This document shows, piece by piece, positions 17,577 through 25,721 of a DNA stretch of 64,000 nt. Both the position numbers and the translations under genes were made by a program. Within the stretch, counting starts at the first letter, position 1. The number at the start of each line of letters is the position of its first letter. A model generated the notes under the pieces. The model was not told where the DNA came from, made no database searches, and worked only from the letters and a program-made list of their open reading frames with translations. Where the stretch lies: the NCBI GenBank assembly GCA_002281775.1, contig NCGY01000009.1, positions 62,001-126,000 on the forward strand, written 5' to 3'. Source of the stretch: Hydrogenophilales bacterium 16-64-46. Its GTDB lineage: Bacteria > Pseudomonadota > Gammaproteobacteria > Burkholderiales > Thiobacillaceae.

Positions 17577-18938
17577 ATGAGCCTGTCCAAGAACCCCTTC
17601 GATGCAAATGTCTCGCTGGCCGGGCGCTGTAACTGCGGCCACCACACGAGCCAGGCCGAACACGACGCCGAAGCCGTCGCCGAGCGCGAGGCGCTGGAAT
17701 CACGCGCCGTGGAAGGCGCGGTGATGCGCGCGCTGTTTCCCGATGACCAGCTGCGGCGCAATTTCCTCAAGGCCGTCGGCGTGGGCACAGCCTACGCCGC
17801 CGTCGCCACGCTGTTCCCGCTTGCTGCCGCACGCGAGGCCTTCGCCGAATCGACCGGCCCGCTGGAAAAGACCAAGCTCAAGGTCGGCTTCATCCCCATT
17901 ACCTGCGCCACGCCCATCATCATGGCGCACCCCATGGGCTTCTACGCCAAGCAGGGGCTGGATGTCGAGGTGGTGAAGACCGCCGGCTGGGCGGTGGTGC
18001 GCGACAAGGCGCTGGCTAAGGAATACGACGCCGCGCACATGCTCTCGCCGATGCCGCTGGCGATCTCTCTCGGCGCGGGCTCGAACCCGATACCCTGGAC
18101 CATGCCGGCAGTCGAGAACATCAACGGCCAGGCGATCACGCTGGCGATGAAGCACAAGGACAAGCGCAACCCCAAGTCGTGGAAAGGCTTCAAGTTCGCG
18201 GTGCCGTTCGACTACTCGATGCACAACTACCTGTTGCGCTACTACCTCGCCGAATTCGGAATCGATCCGGACAAGGACGTGCAGATCCGTTCGGTGCCGC
18301 CGCCCGAGATGGTCGCCAACCTGCGCGCCGGCAACATCGACGGCTTCCTCGCTCCCGACCCGGTCAACCAGCGCGCGGTCTACGACGGCGTCGGCTTCAT
18401 CCACATCCTGTCGAAAGACATCTGGGAGGGCCATCCGTGCTGTGCCTTCGCCGCGAGCAAGGAATTCGTCACACAGACGCCCAACACCTACAAGGCGCTT
18501 TTGAAGGCGATCATCGAGGCGACCGCGTACGCCAAGAAGGCCGAGCACCGCAAGGAAATCGCCGCTGCGATCGCGCCCGCCAACTATCTCAACCAGCCCG
18601 TCACCGTGGTCGAGCAGGTGCTCACCGGCACCTTCGCCGACGGCCTGGGCAAGGTGCAGAAAGTGCCGAACCGCATCGACTTCGATCCCTTCCCGTGGCA
18701 CTCCTTTGCCGTGTGGATCCTCACCCAGATGAAACGTTGGGGGCAGATCCAGGGCGATGTCGACTACCAGAAGGTCGCGCGCGAGGTTTTCCTCGCCACC
18801 GACGCGGCGAAGCTCATGCAGGAAGTCGGCCTCACGCCACCCAAGACCACGAGCAAGTCTTTCGTCGTGATGAAGAAGACCTTCGACCCCGCCAAGCCCG
18901 AGGCCTACCTCAAGAGCTTCGCCATCGGAAAAAGCTGA
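17577..18938 (+). CDS. cynA: Cyanate ABC transporter, Tat-exported substrate-binding protein
   Basis: Periplasmic binding protein of the NrtA/CynA/SsuA group, 453 aa. The start has gaaaggaag upstream. A twin-arginine signal is present (LRRNFLKAVGVGTAYAAVAT). Unusually, it begins about 60 residues in, after a hydrophilic extension containing GRCNCGHHTS. The binding fold follows (LKVGFIPITCATPIIMAHPM). Permease, ATPase and cyanase genes follow without gaps, so cyanate is the likely substrate. Nitrate is less likely because no nitrate reductase genes are adjacent. Confidence 0.85.
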   Translation: MSLSKNPFDANVSLAGRCNCGHHTSQAEHDAEAVAEREALESRAVEGAVMRALFPDDQLRRNFLKAVGVGTAYAAVATLFPLAAAREAFAESTGPLEKTKLKVGFIPITCATPIIMAHPMGFYAKQGLDVEVVKTAGWAVVRDKALAKEYDAAHMLSPMPLAISLGAGSNPIPWTMPAVENINGQAITLAMKHKDKRNPKSWKGFKFAVPFDYSMHNYLLRYYLAEFGIDPDKDVQIRSVPPPEMVANLRAGNIDGFLAPDPVNQRAVYDGVGFIHILSKDIWEGHPCCAFAASKEFVTQTPNTYKALLKAIIEATAYAKKAEHRKEIAAAIAPANYLNQPVTVVEQVLTGTFADGLGKVQKVPNRIDFDPFPWHSFAVWILTQMKRWGQIQGDVDYQKVAREVFLATDAAKLMQEVGLTPPKTTSKSFVVMKKTFDPAKPEAYLKSFAIGKS

Positions 18939-19790
18939 ATGACGACGCTGCGCAAACCCTGGCTCGCGCCGCTGCTCTCGGTGCTGCTGCTGGCCTTTCT
19001 GCTTGGCGTCTGGCAGCTCGCGGCCCAGCCCGAGACCACCGTCGTCGATCCCGGCCTCGACCCAGAATACGCCGCGCTGATCGGCGCGGCGGCGGCCGGG
19101 GGCGGACAGTCGGCGATGCCCACCCCCGGCGAAGTCGGCGGCAAGCTGTGGGCACACCTCACCGACCCGTTCTACGACCGTGGCACCAACGACAAGGGGC
19201 TCGGGATCCAGATCGGCTATTCGCTGGCGCGCGTGCTCGCGGGGTATCTCATCGCGGTCGCGCTGGCGGTGCCGCTGGGTTTTCTCATCGGCATGTCGCC
19301 GCTCGCCTACCGTGCGCTCGACCCCTACATCCAGGTGCTGAAACCCATCTCGCCGCTGGCGTGGATGCCGCTTGCGCTCTACACCATCAAGGATTCCGGC
19401 ACCTCGGCGGTGTTTGTCATCTTCATCTGCTCGGTGTGGCCGATCCTCGTCAACACCGCCTTCGGCGTCGCCAGCGTCCGGCGTGACTGGCTGAACGTCG
19501 CGCGCACGCTGGAAGTCTCGCCGCTCAGAACCGCGTTCACCGTCATCCTGCCGGCCGCCGCGCCGACCATCCTCACCGGTATGCGCATCTCCATCGGCAT
19601 CGCCTGGCTGGTCATCGTCGCCGCCGAAATGCTTGTCGGCGGCACCGGCATCGGCTACTTCGTGTGGAACGAGTGGAACAACCTGTCCATTGCCAACATC
19701 ATCGTCGCCATCCTCGTCATCGGTGTCGTCGGCATGGCGCTCGACACGATGCTCGCGCGGCTCGCGCGCGCCGTCAGTTACCGGGAGTAA
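18939..19790 (+). CDS. cynB: Cyanate ABC transporter permease
   Basis: Inner-membrane permease of the NrtB/SsuC group, 283 aa, beginning directly after the binding-protein stop. It has an N-terminal membrane anchor, a periplasmic segment rich in Gly/Ala, and then the BPD_transp_1 domain with about six spans. The EAA-like loop is ARTLEVSPLRTAFTVILPAA. It works with the upstream binding protein and the downstream ATPase. Confidence 0.88.
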   Translation: MTTLRKPWLAPLLSVLLLAFLLGVWQLAAQPETTVVDPGLDPEYAALIGAAAAGGGQSAMPTPGEVGGKLWAHLTDPFYDRGTNDKGLGIQIGYSLARVLAGYLIAVALAVPLGFLIGMSPLAYRALDPYIQVLKPISPLAWMPLALYTIKDSGTSAVFVIFICSVWPILVNTAFGVASVRRDWLNVARTLEVSPLRTAFTVILPAAAPTILTGMRISIGIAWLVIVAAEMLVGGTGIGYFVWNEWNNLSIANIIVAILVIGVVGMALDTMLARLARAVSYRE

Positions 19791-19792
19791 GC

Positions 19793-20638
19793 GTGGCTTT
19801 CCTACACATTGAAGCACTCGCCAAGCGTTTTCCCCAGGCCGACGCGCCGGTATTCGAGCACCTCAATTTCAGCATCGAGCGCGGCGAATTCGTCTGCATC
19901 CTCGGCCACTCCGGTTGCGGCAAGACCACCGTGCTCAACATCCTCTCCGGCCTCGACGAGGCCAGCGCCGGCACGGTGGTGATGGACGGACGCGAAGTGC
20001 GCGGCCCCGCGCTCGACCGAGGCGTCGTGTTCCAGAGCCACGCGCTCATGCCGTGGCTGTCGGCGCTGAAGAACGTCGAATTCGGCGTGCGTTCGCGCTG
20101 GCCCGAATGGTCGCGGCGCGAAGTCGAGGCGCACAGCATCAAGACGCTGGAGATGGTCGGCCTCGCCCACGCCCTGCACAAGAAGCCGCACGAACTGTCC
20201 GGCGGCATGAAGCAGCGCGTCGGCATCGCCCGCGCCTTTGCCATCCAGCCCAAGATGCTGCTGCTCGACGAACCCTTTGGCGCGCTCGACGCGCTCACCC
20301 GCGGCACCATCCAGGACGAGCTGATGCAGATCGTCGCCGCCACCCAGCAGACCGTGTTCATGATCACCCACGACGTCGACGAATCGATTCTGCTCGCCGA
20401 CCGCATCCTGCTCATGAGCAACGGCCCTCGCGCGCAACTTGCCGAAATCGTCGAAGTCGCCCTGCCGCGACCGCGCGACCGCCACACCATTCACCACGAC
20501 CCGCGCTACTACCGCATCCGCAACCACCTGGTCGATTTTCTCGTCAATCGCTCGCGCGCCTTCGCCGCGCCCGAGGCCGGCCACGCGCCCGCAGTCGTGA
20601 ACCCCGGCAGCGACATCCCCGAACCCCAGGCTGCCTGA
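19793..20638 (+). CDS. cynD: Cyanate ABC transporter ATP-binding protein
   Basis: ATPase of the nitrate/sulfonate/cyanate ABC family, 281 aa. The GTG at 19793 follows the permease stop by two bases, and ggag inside the permease end serves as ribosome-binding site. Walker A is GHSGCGKTT, the signature is LSGGMKQRVGIARA, Walker B is MLLLDEPFGALD, and the H-loop is ITHDVDE. The C-terminal tail (RSRAFAAPEAG) resembles NrtD/CynD-type proteins. Confidence 0.9.
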   Translation: MAFLHIEALAKRFPQADAPVFEHLNFSIERGEFVCILGHSGCGKTTVLNILSGLDEASAGTVVMDGREVRGPALDRGVVFQSHALMPWLSALKNVEFGVRSRWPEWSRREVEAHSIKTLEMVGLAHALHKKPHELSGGMKQRVGIARAFAIQPKMLLLDEPFGALDALTRGTIQDELMQIVAATQQTVFMITHDVDESILLADRILLMSNGPRAQLAEIVEVALPRPRDRHTIHHDPRYYRIRNHLVDFLVNRSRAFAAPEAGHAPAVVNPGSDIPEPQAA

Positions 20639-20669
20639 ACCCTTTCGTCACCATCCCAAGGAGACCGCC

Positions 20670-21113
20670 ATGAACCGCGACGACGTCACCCAGCTCATCC
20701 TCGTACACAAGCGCCGCAAGGGCCTCAAATGGTCGCAGCTCGCCGCAACCGTCGGCCACAGCAAGGAATGGACGACCGCCGCGCTCCTGGGGCAGATGAC
20801 GCTCACCGCCGAACAGGCGGCTGCCGTTGGCGCGCAGCTCGAACTCCCCGCCGAAGCAGTCGAGCTGCTGCAAGTCGTGCCCTACAAAGGCTCGCTGCCG
20901 ACCGCGATCCCCACCGACCCGTTGATCTATCGTTTCTACGAACTGGTGAACGTCTACGGCACCAGCATCAAGGAGCTGATCCACGAGGAATTCGGCGACG
21001 GCATCATGAGCGCCATCGACTTTTCCATGGACATAAGCCGCGTCGCCGATCCCAAGGGAGACCGCGTACAGATCGTGCTGAACGGGAAGTTCCTGCCGTA
21101 CAAGACCTACTGA
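20670..21113 (+). CDS. cynS: Cyanate hydratase (cyanase)
   Basis: Catalyses bicarbonate-dependent decomposition of cyanate to carbamate and CO2, which yields ammonia; 147 aa, decamer in the family. It has an N-terminal helical, HTH-like domain and a C-terminal catalytic domain. The catalytic trio is present: R88 and E91 in YRFYELVNVYGTS, and S114 in MSAIDFSMDI. aaggaga precedes the ATG. It closes the cynABD operon, so cyanate is taken up and consumed by the same unit, as expected in thiocyanate- or cyanate-using bacteria. Confidence 0.96.
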   Translation: MNRDDVTQLILVHKRRKGLKWSQLAATVGHSKEWTTAALLGQMTLTAEQAAAVGAQLELPAEAVELLQVVPYKGSLPTAIPTDPLIYRFYELVNVYGTSIKELIHEEFGDGIMSAIDFSMDISRVADPKGDRVQIVLNGKFLPYKTY

Positions 21114-21132
21114 GCCCGCGCTGAAGGCAGGC

Positions 21133-21735
21133 TCATCGCCGCAACGTGTCCGGTGAGCCTTGCCGCCGCCACAGCAGGATCGCGATCAGCAGCGCGCACG
21201 CCACCGCCATCGCCGCCGGAAAGAGCACCGTCGTCAGCGTGCGCTCGCCGAGCGCAGCGATCACCAGCGCATTGCGCACGATCAGGATCGCGAGGAAAGC
21301 GACAGGCTCACTCCATGGCTGCTGCCAGGATTTGCGCACCGTCGGGCCGAAGCCCAGTAGCTCCACTGCCGTCACCACCACGATCGCCCAGAGCGGGTCG
21401 CTCGCCACGAACCACAGCGGAATCGCCGCGAGTCCGGCCAGAAAAAAACCCCAGTCACTGCGCGTGATGCGCACGTCCGCCCGCTGCGTCCATGCCAGCG
21501 CCGCCACCGCCAGCGTGATCACCGCCGAAAACCCCACTGCCCACGCCCCCGCACCGCCGCCGGCGCTGAGCGTCGCGACGAAAGCCACACTCGTGTTCGT
21601 GCCCCACACCACCCACGAAAACACATGCGGCCGCGTCGTGCCGGCAAGGATCGAGCGAAAGTAAGGCGCGAAGGCAAGGTAGGTCAGCACCATTGCGACG
21701 GCGCTCAGCCAGGCCTGGAGGGAGAGGGGGCTCAT
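21133..21735 (-). CDS. PQ-loop-like small multi-span membrane protein
   Basis: A 200-aa protein with six or seven hydrophobic segments and almost no soluble part. Near the N-terminus PYFRSILAGTTRPHVFSWVV resembles the Pro-containing first repeat of SemiSWEET/PQ-loop proteins. A second, similar segment is GPTVRKSWQQPWSE. A small-solute transport role is possible but not shown. It is convergent with cynS, with 19 bp between the stops, and marks the chromosomal edge of the cassette region. Confidence 0.6.
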   Translation of the reverse strand: MSPLSLQAWLSAVAMVLTYLAFAPYFRSILAGTTRPHVFSWVVWGTNTSVAFVATLSAGGGAGAWAVGFSAVITLAVAALAWTQRADVRITRSDWGFFLAGLAAIPLWFVASDPLWAIVVVTAVELLGFGPTVRKSWQQPWSEPVAFLAILIVRNALVIAALGERTLTTVLFPAAMAVACALLIAILLWRRQGSPDTLRR

Positions 21736-21913
21736 GCCGCCAGTCTAACGGGGGATGGGCGGGGCTGCAGAAGGTGCCGTTCGGCCACTGGCTCTTTGTG
21801 GCTGCAATCGGCCATGAGCAGCCGGTCATCTTGCTTGGATCGAACGTCTCAAGCTCGGCCTGAGCAGCCCCTCAGACCGACTGTTCAATATGTCCGGTGT
21901 TCGGCGCTTACCG

Positions 21914-21984
21914 GTCCCCGTTTGATATGAGTGGCCTGCTGAGGCCATAGACCGAAGCGAGTCCGCTTGATGGAAGGGTTAGAA
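21914..21984 (-). other. attC site of cassette 3 (degenerate R')
   Basis: Read on the minus strand, R'' TTCTAAC contains the TAA stop of the ORF. L'' follows as CATCAAGCGGAC, and the 3' half ends TCATATCAAACG. The expected TTRRRY after this G is replaced by GGGACC, so the array end is eroded or joined to other DNA here. Confidence 0.7.
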
Positions 21985-22728
21985 TTCATCTCTAGGCATG
22001 CCTCTGGATACATAGAGAATGTCCTCCGTCGAGAACTTGGCGGCTATGAACTCTCTCATCTTTTCTCGTGCGGCAGAGAGAAGGCTGCCATGATCTACAA
22101 GAATCGTTCGAAAATTATCAAGTGACGCGCTGTCGGTCAGCAGAAGCTGGGACGAGTGAAATCCCTCTTCGAATTCTCCGTACCAGAGCACGCTCTGAGG
22201 CCACTCTAATTCATTTTGTTCGTGTCTTGCGGTGGCTGAGCAATCAGCCACCCATTGCTCATACGACTTCATGTCGATTTCCAATATTCGCGGGTCAGGT
22301 GCGAAGTAGCTTACAGAAGGTGCGTCCCGCGGGCTGTTCCCAACCTCAACTGCGTTGGACAGTAAAGAAAGAAAGCTGCCCTTTGCTGCGTAGATTTGCC
22401 CAACTACGTTGGCGAGTGATGGATCTATGAGATCAAGGGCGTAGTGCAACTCGCCACGAATCTCCATGAACCGTTGCGAAACGGTGTTTACGGAAGGCAT
22501 TACAAGTTCTAGATCACCGATCCGAATGCCACCGTGGGCTACCCCAAACGTCAACAGCTCGATCACCTTGGAATTTAGCTCTTCCACTCGATCAAGGCAG
22601 TAGTAAAACTCAACAAACGCACGGCACGTACGTTTCTTCTCGTCCAAGCTAATTGCAAGCTTGTGGCTGAGCAACTTCTCAGCGATGAAGAGCGCCAACT
22701 TTCCGACTAGTCCTTGGCCAGTGAGCAA
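21979..22728 (-). CDS. Cassette protein of unknown function (249 aa)
   Basis: Cassette ORF with no family I can recognise. It is largely helical and has no signal peptide. The N-terminal half is hydrophobic-amphipathic (GLVGKLALFIAEKLLSHKLA), followed by VEFYYCLDRVEELNSKVIEL and a tail ending GMPRDEF. The stop codon is part of the attC R'' box. The start at 22728 lies about 20 bases after the previous attC. Codon use is less GC-biased than in neighbouring chromosomal genes. Confidence 0.65.
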   Translation of the reverse strand: MLTGQGLVGKLALFIAEKLLSHKLAISLDEKKRTCRAFVEFYYCLDRVEELNSKVIELLTFGVAHGGIRIGDLELVMPSVNTVSQRFMEIRGELHYALDLIDPSLANVVGQIYAAKGSFLSLLSNAVEVGNSPRDAPSVSYFAPDPRILEIDMKSYEQWVADCSATARHEQNELEWPQSVLWYGEFEEGFHSSQLLLTDSASLDNFRTILVDHGSLLSAAREKMREFIAAKFSTEDILYVSRGMPRDEF

Positions 22729-22744
22729 GGGAGTCTCCGATGAG

Positions 22745-22822
22745 TTCTAACGTTCGACATGTGCGGCATGACGCGGCAGGCGAAGCCAGCCGTAGCATGT
22801 CCACTCGATGAAGGGGTTAGGC
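22745..22822 (-). other. attC site of cassette 2 (78 bp)
   Basis: On the minus strand R'' is GCCTAAC, including the TAA stop of the 420-aa ORF. The inner arms TCGAGTGGACATG and CATGTCGAACG pair around a GC-rich hairpin. R' is GTTAGAA, which joins the next cassette. Box order and length fit attC sites. Confidence 0.82.
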
Positions 22823-24079
22823 ATCTTCTCGCCCCTCAGCATCTGCAACCTTCTTTGGGATGAGCCACCAGTTGCCCTTTCTTGCTGGCACTAACCTTTC
22901 AATGGAGATACTTTGCAGTTCGTCGCTTGGAATGCCCGCGACTTCCGGATCGGTTGGCGCCTTCGTGAACGATTTCAGATGATCAATCAACTTTCGTTCG
23001 GCTTCTGGCGACATGGCCGTCATGTCCGCATCCGCTTCTCCTGAGCCGGGAGCGTGCTTCTGCCAAAGGGCGACAGTCAGGTGCGATGCGTTGCCCGGCG
23101 GACGTGGAGCGAGCTTGTGCAGGCCCATCTGGCGCTCCAGTTCGGACGTTGCCATTAACTCTCGGTTAATTCGAGCCAAGTCGCCTTTAAGTTCTGGCGC
23201 CCAAACAAAGTCTTGCTCTTTCTGTAGAAACTCTGGGGCACAGAGTTTGTGCAGTTTGTCGCCAGAAACAAAGATATGACAGAACGGCAAGTAGAAGAGG
23301 TATGCGATGTCAACCCGATTGGATGGTCGCTCTGACGAGATGAGATTGGCTGCAAGCGCGATCTGAAAAAAAATCTCGACCATCAATACATGCGAGGCGT
23401 AACTGGCGTATCCGGCGAGCGGCGGGAATCCTGCCTGCGACCATCTGTAAATGATCGCCGCCTGTAGATGCTGTGGAACTTGTATAAACGAAAAGAGCAA
23501 GCCGATCTGTTGTTCAGGCTCGTAGCGAGAATGGACAAGGGACGCAGCCATTCCATACGCTTGTTTGACGGTGCGGCAAGTCTGCGGCGTGATACCCAAG
23601 GCGCGCATGCGGTGAGCAACCTCCGGTAGGTTTAGTTGGGTGAGCATCGCTCTCCAACTGGAAGCGACGTCGTGCTCAATCTCGTCAAACTGACTACGTT
23701 GCCACCGCGCAAATGCCACAGCTTCTGGCGAATTCTCAAAGACAACCCCCGGTTTACCGTCAGCACCACGCACTGGGCGTCCACCTGCCACTGGAATTTG
23801 ACCAAGGTGAGGTGCTTCATGACCAAGAAGGTTTGCGATACAAAGCTGTGCATGATGGACACAAGGGGCGCCAGATATAACGGGGGTCTTGTCCGCAATT
23901 ACACGAACTTCCTCCTCGGGGGTGCGCGCCCCGTCCTTGCGCTGCTTTGCAAGGTCCGCAAGTGTTTCTACAAAGAACAACGGAGAAACGACGGGAAGAA
24001 AGAAATGGTCGAACCACACCGACTCATCGACCGTTAGCGACTGTAGAAATGATTTGTCGAAGAGCGCAATGGGGCCCAC
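22817..24079 (-). CDS. Cassette protein with PIN-like features (420 aa)
   Basis: A large cassette ORF with GTG start at 24079 and aggagag just upstream. The N-terminus IALFDKSFLQSL with its early Asp, and the later block DIAYLFYLPFCHIFVSGDKL, are arranged like the first strand and the late [ST]xD strand of PIN-domain nucleases. A long insertion lies between them (for example LLGHEAPHLGQ). Proteins beginning FDKSFLQSL..DE..WFD are a recurrent family of unknown function. Nuclease activity is inference. The stop lies in attC. At 1.26 kb it is long for a cassette. Confidence 0.65.
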   Translation of the reverse strand: MGPIALFDKSFLQSLTVDESVWFDHFFLPVVSPLFFVETLADLAKQRKDGARTPEEEVRVIADKTPVISGAPCVHHAQLCIANLLGHEAPHLGQIPVAGGRPVRGADGKPGVVFENSPEAVAFARWQRSQFDEIEHDVASSWRAMLTQLNLPEVAHRMRALGITPQTCRTVKQAYGMAASLVHSRYEPEQQIGLLFSFIQVPQHLQAAIIYRWSQAGFPPLAGYASYASHVLMVEIFFQIALAANLISSERPSNRVDIAYLFYLPFCHIFVSGDKLHKLCAPEFLQKEQDFVWAPELKGDLARINRELMATSELERQMGLHKLAPRPPGNASHLTVALWQKHAPGSGEADADMTAMSPEAERKLIDHLKSFTKAPTDPEVAGIPSDELQSISIERLVPARKGNWWLIPKKVADAEGREDA

Positions 24080-24094
24080 GGTCTCTCCTAAGAT

Positions 24095-24154
24095 GCCAAA
24101 CGTTTGAATTAAGGGACGAGCTTTAGCGCGTCCCGCTTGAATGAGGGGTTAGGC
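24095..24154 (-). other. attC site of cassette 1 (60 bp)
   Basis: The clearest attC in the array. On the minus strand it reads R'' GCCTAAC, L'' CATTCAAGCGGGACG, a short loop, L' TCGTCCCTTAATTC and R' GTTTGGC. The arms pair with the expected extrahelical bases. It starts two bases after the stop of the first cassette ORF and is close to the short attC sites common in chromosomal integrons. Confidence 0.88.
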
Positions 24155-24156
24155 TC

Positions 24157-24792
24157 TCATAGAGGCGGCGGCATGCAGGAAGAATGCCGGACTCCAAGAT
24201 TGAGTACCTCTCGCTGTAATGATTGTGCGCCGCTGAGGACGACCGCTTGCATGCCAGACAGCATTGCCAGCCCATTAGCATTGCACAGAACACTATGCGC
24301 GAGTACCGCCGGGTAGCCTTCCGCGTGGCGCCGAAGCGGGTGGATACCGGCATGTGCATACGAATTAAGTGCTTTCCAAGAGTTGTCCTTGAACCGAGCG
24401 AGCGCTGCGTATGCTTCCTCCGGTCCAGATTTCGCAAGCGCCTCCATCATGTGTTGAGCCTGCGAAATGTTCTTGGCCGCTTGCTCGGAATCTAGATCAA
24501 GGTTCGCTGTCAGCTTTGAGACGTCTGAGTCTGTGGCCGAATAGGTTAGCCAAACCGAACGGAGGATTGCTTCGAACTGCGATCTGTGCACTACAAGAGC
24601 CGACGGCAGAAGACCGCTGCGGATAAGAAGTCTCACGGCGTGCCAATGCTCGAGCGCTAGCGAACAGGCAATGTCGGCGACTGCAACTCGGGGCGAATCG
24701 TTGCATAGAGGAAGATCGATGAGGGAGAGAAGTTCCCCCGCGATCGCATCAGACTCGTTAAGTGCTTGGGGAAGATCTATCTGCGAATTCAT
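24157..24792 (-). CDS. Cassette protein of unknown function (211 aa)
   Basis: First cassette ORF, from the ATG at 24792 (MNSQIDLPQALNESD). It is helical and soluble. Recognisable blocks are LALEHWHAVRLLIRSGL, VHRSQFEAILRSVWLTYSA and WKALNSYAHAGIHPLRRH. The pattern of a buried R..FEA.LR.VWL helix followed by a SYAHAG motif recalls DUF6988-like or HEPN-like helical proteins, but the match is by eye and weak. It ends two bases before its attC. Confidence 0.65.
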   Translation of the reverse strand: MNSQIDLPQALNESDAIAGELLSLIDLPLCNDSPRVAVADIACSLALEHWHAVRLLIRSGLLPSALVVHRSQFEAILRSVWLTYSATDSDVSKLTANLDLDSEQAAKNISQAQHMMEALAKSGPEEAYAALARFKDNSWKALNSYAHAGIHPLRRHAEGYPAVLAHSVLCNANGLAMLSGMQAVVLSGAQSLQREVLNLGVRHSSCMPPPL

Positions 24793-24802
24793 GATGCCTG
24801 AC

Positions 24803-25452
24803 AATTAATAGAGAGACCCATGGGTGCGGACGTTTTTTAATAATAGAGACAGGAATTTTCGCGGTCTATCGTCCTGATTCTTATATGGATGTTGGCAGAC
24901 TATCTTTTATAACGTTATGCAAAAGGAGACGAAGAGCTTTCGGATTATGCTCCGAATTTTTCTCCTCAACTACGAGAAACGAGCCTCATGGGGTCGACCA
25001 ACGACCCCCGCCTGCTCGATCAAGTTTCTATCGTCTGGGTTGCTTCACTGACTGCTCTTGACCAAGAAGCTGACGTGATGCGCGGGTGACAGGACGGCCG
25101 CTTCGGCCGATATGCAGCCAGCAAAAAGCAACTTGCCCCCACAAACTCAGTATTGTCCAGCTTTCCCCCCCGGTGAGCCGAACGCGATTTTCCAGAGCCA
25201 CGCGCATTACGGTGGCGACGAATCCCCGAGCTTGGTGGCGTGTTCGAGCACGCGTTGGGCCGCTATCTTGCACGTAGCCCGCTGCGCAGCTCATACATGA
25301 GCTGGCCTGGCCGTTCATCAGGCAGAGCCTGTACTTCGCCAGGGTGGGACAGTCGGGCGCGGGCTGAATCGGGTGGCCACAGGCTGCATGACGGTTTTGC
25401 GTTAAGCTTGCGGCGGGCATCGCCCATACACATCAATAATGGAGGAAACAGC
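24803..25452. other. 650-bp region without a recognisable gene
   Basis: This is the integrase-proximal side of the cassette array. About 24805-24990 is AT-rich and could hold a promoter or a decayed attI. I see no complete GTTRRRY core except a lone gttaagc near 25401. An open frame at 25028-25420 on the minus strand and a short one on the plus strand have no family I know. I looked for integrase motifs on the plus strand and found none. Confidence 0.5.
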
Positions 25453-25659
25453 ATGGCAAAAAACGTCGGAGGTGCGGATCGCCTGATCCGGGTGGTGGCA
25501 GGGGTGGGGCTGATGGCATATGCCATGTCCAACCTGCCGGGTGCGGAAGACTGGATGGTACCGGCGGGCATCGTCGGCTTTGTGCTGCTGCTCACTGGCA
25601 TCATCGGCTGGTGTCCGGCCTATCTGCCTTTTGGCCTCAAGACCTGCAAGACGAAATAA
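25453..25659 (+). CDS. DUF2892 (YgaP-like) small membrane protein
   Basis: A 68-aa inner-membrane protein with ggagg 12 bases before the ATG. The family features are all here: [18 protein letters not shown] at the start, two membrane spans, and [20 protein letters not shown] at the end with a conserved WCPxYxPFG motif. DUF2892 domains often accompany rhodanese proteins, but none is adjacent. A strong terminator follows at 25688. Confidence 0.9.
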   Translation: MAKNVGGADRLIRVVAGVGLMAYAMSNLPGAEDWMVPAGIVGFVLLLTGIIGWCPAYLPFGLKTCKTK

Positions 25660-25687
25660 ACTTTTCCGGGCTGTCGCAGTCTGTAAT

Positions 25688-25712
25688 GTGCGCCGACCGG
25701 CGCACTTTTTTT
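25688..25712 (+). terminator. Rho-independent terminator after DUF2892
   Basis: An 8-bp perfect stem GTGCGCCG/CGGCGCAC with a minimal loop is followed by seven T residues. It lies between the DUF2892 gene and lolA. Confidence 0.88.
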
Positions 25713-25721
25713 GGAGATGGG

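Larger units (their letters stand above)
21914..24802 (-). mobile_element. Integron gene-cassette array, three cassettes, no integrase seen
   Basis: Three minus-strand ORFs are each followed at once by an attC-like site with RYYYAAC and GTTRRRY boxes and complementary inner arms. The stop codons of two ORFs lie inside the R'' box (GCCTAAC, TTCTAAC), a classic cassette feature. The DNA is visibly AT-richer than both flanks. The first cassette boundary is a variant core GTCAGGC just before its ATG. The last attC has lost its R' core. No intI was found on either side, so this is an integrase-less cluster or the edge of a degraded integron. Confidence 0.85.

Noticed and set aside
17700..19817. 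A 705-codon open frame on the minus strand opposite the cyanate transporter genes
   Set aside because: It is antisense to well-supported cynA and cynB, is low-complexity His/Asp/Arg-rich, and is a by-product of high GC at third positions.
21736..21913. Coding sequence in the gap between the PQ-loop-like gene and the last attC
   Set aside because: Short frames only, with no start or family signature. Reported as non-coding flank of the cassette array.
25028..25420. Minus-strand 130-codon ORF
   Set aside because: No ribosome-binding site, no family motif and atypical composition. Likely chance or decayed sequence.
24803..25452. Integron integrase or attI next to the cassette array
   Set aside because: No tyrosine-recombinase motifs on the plus strand and no complete core site except a lone gttaagc. 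Too short for a full intI.
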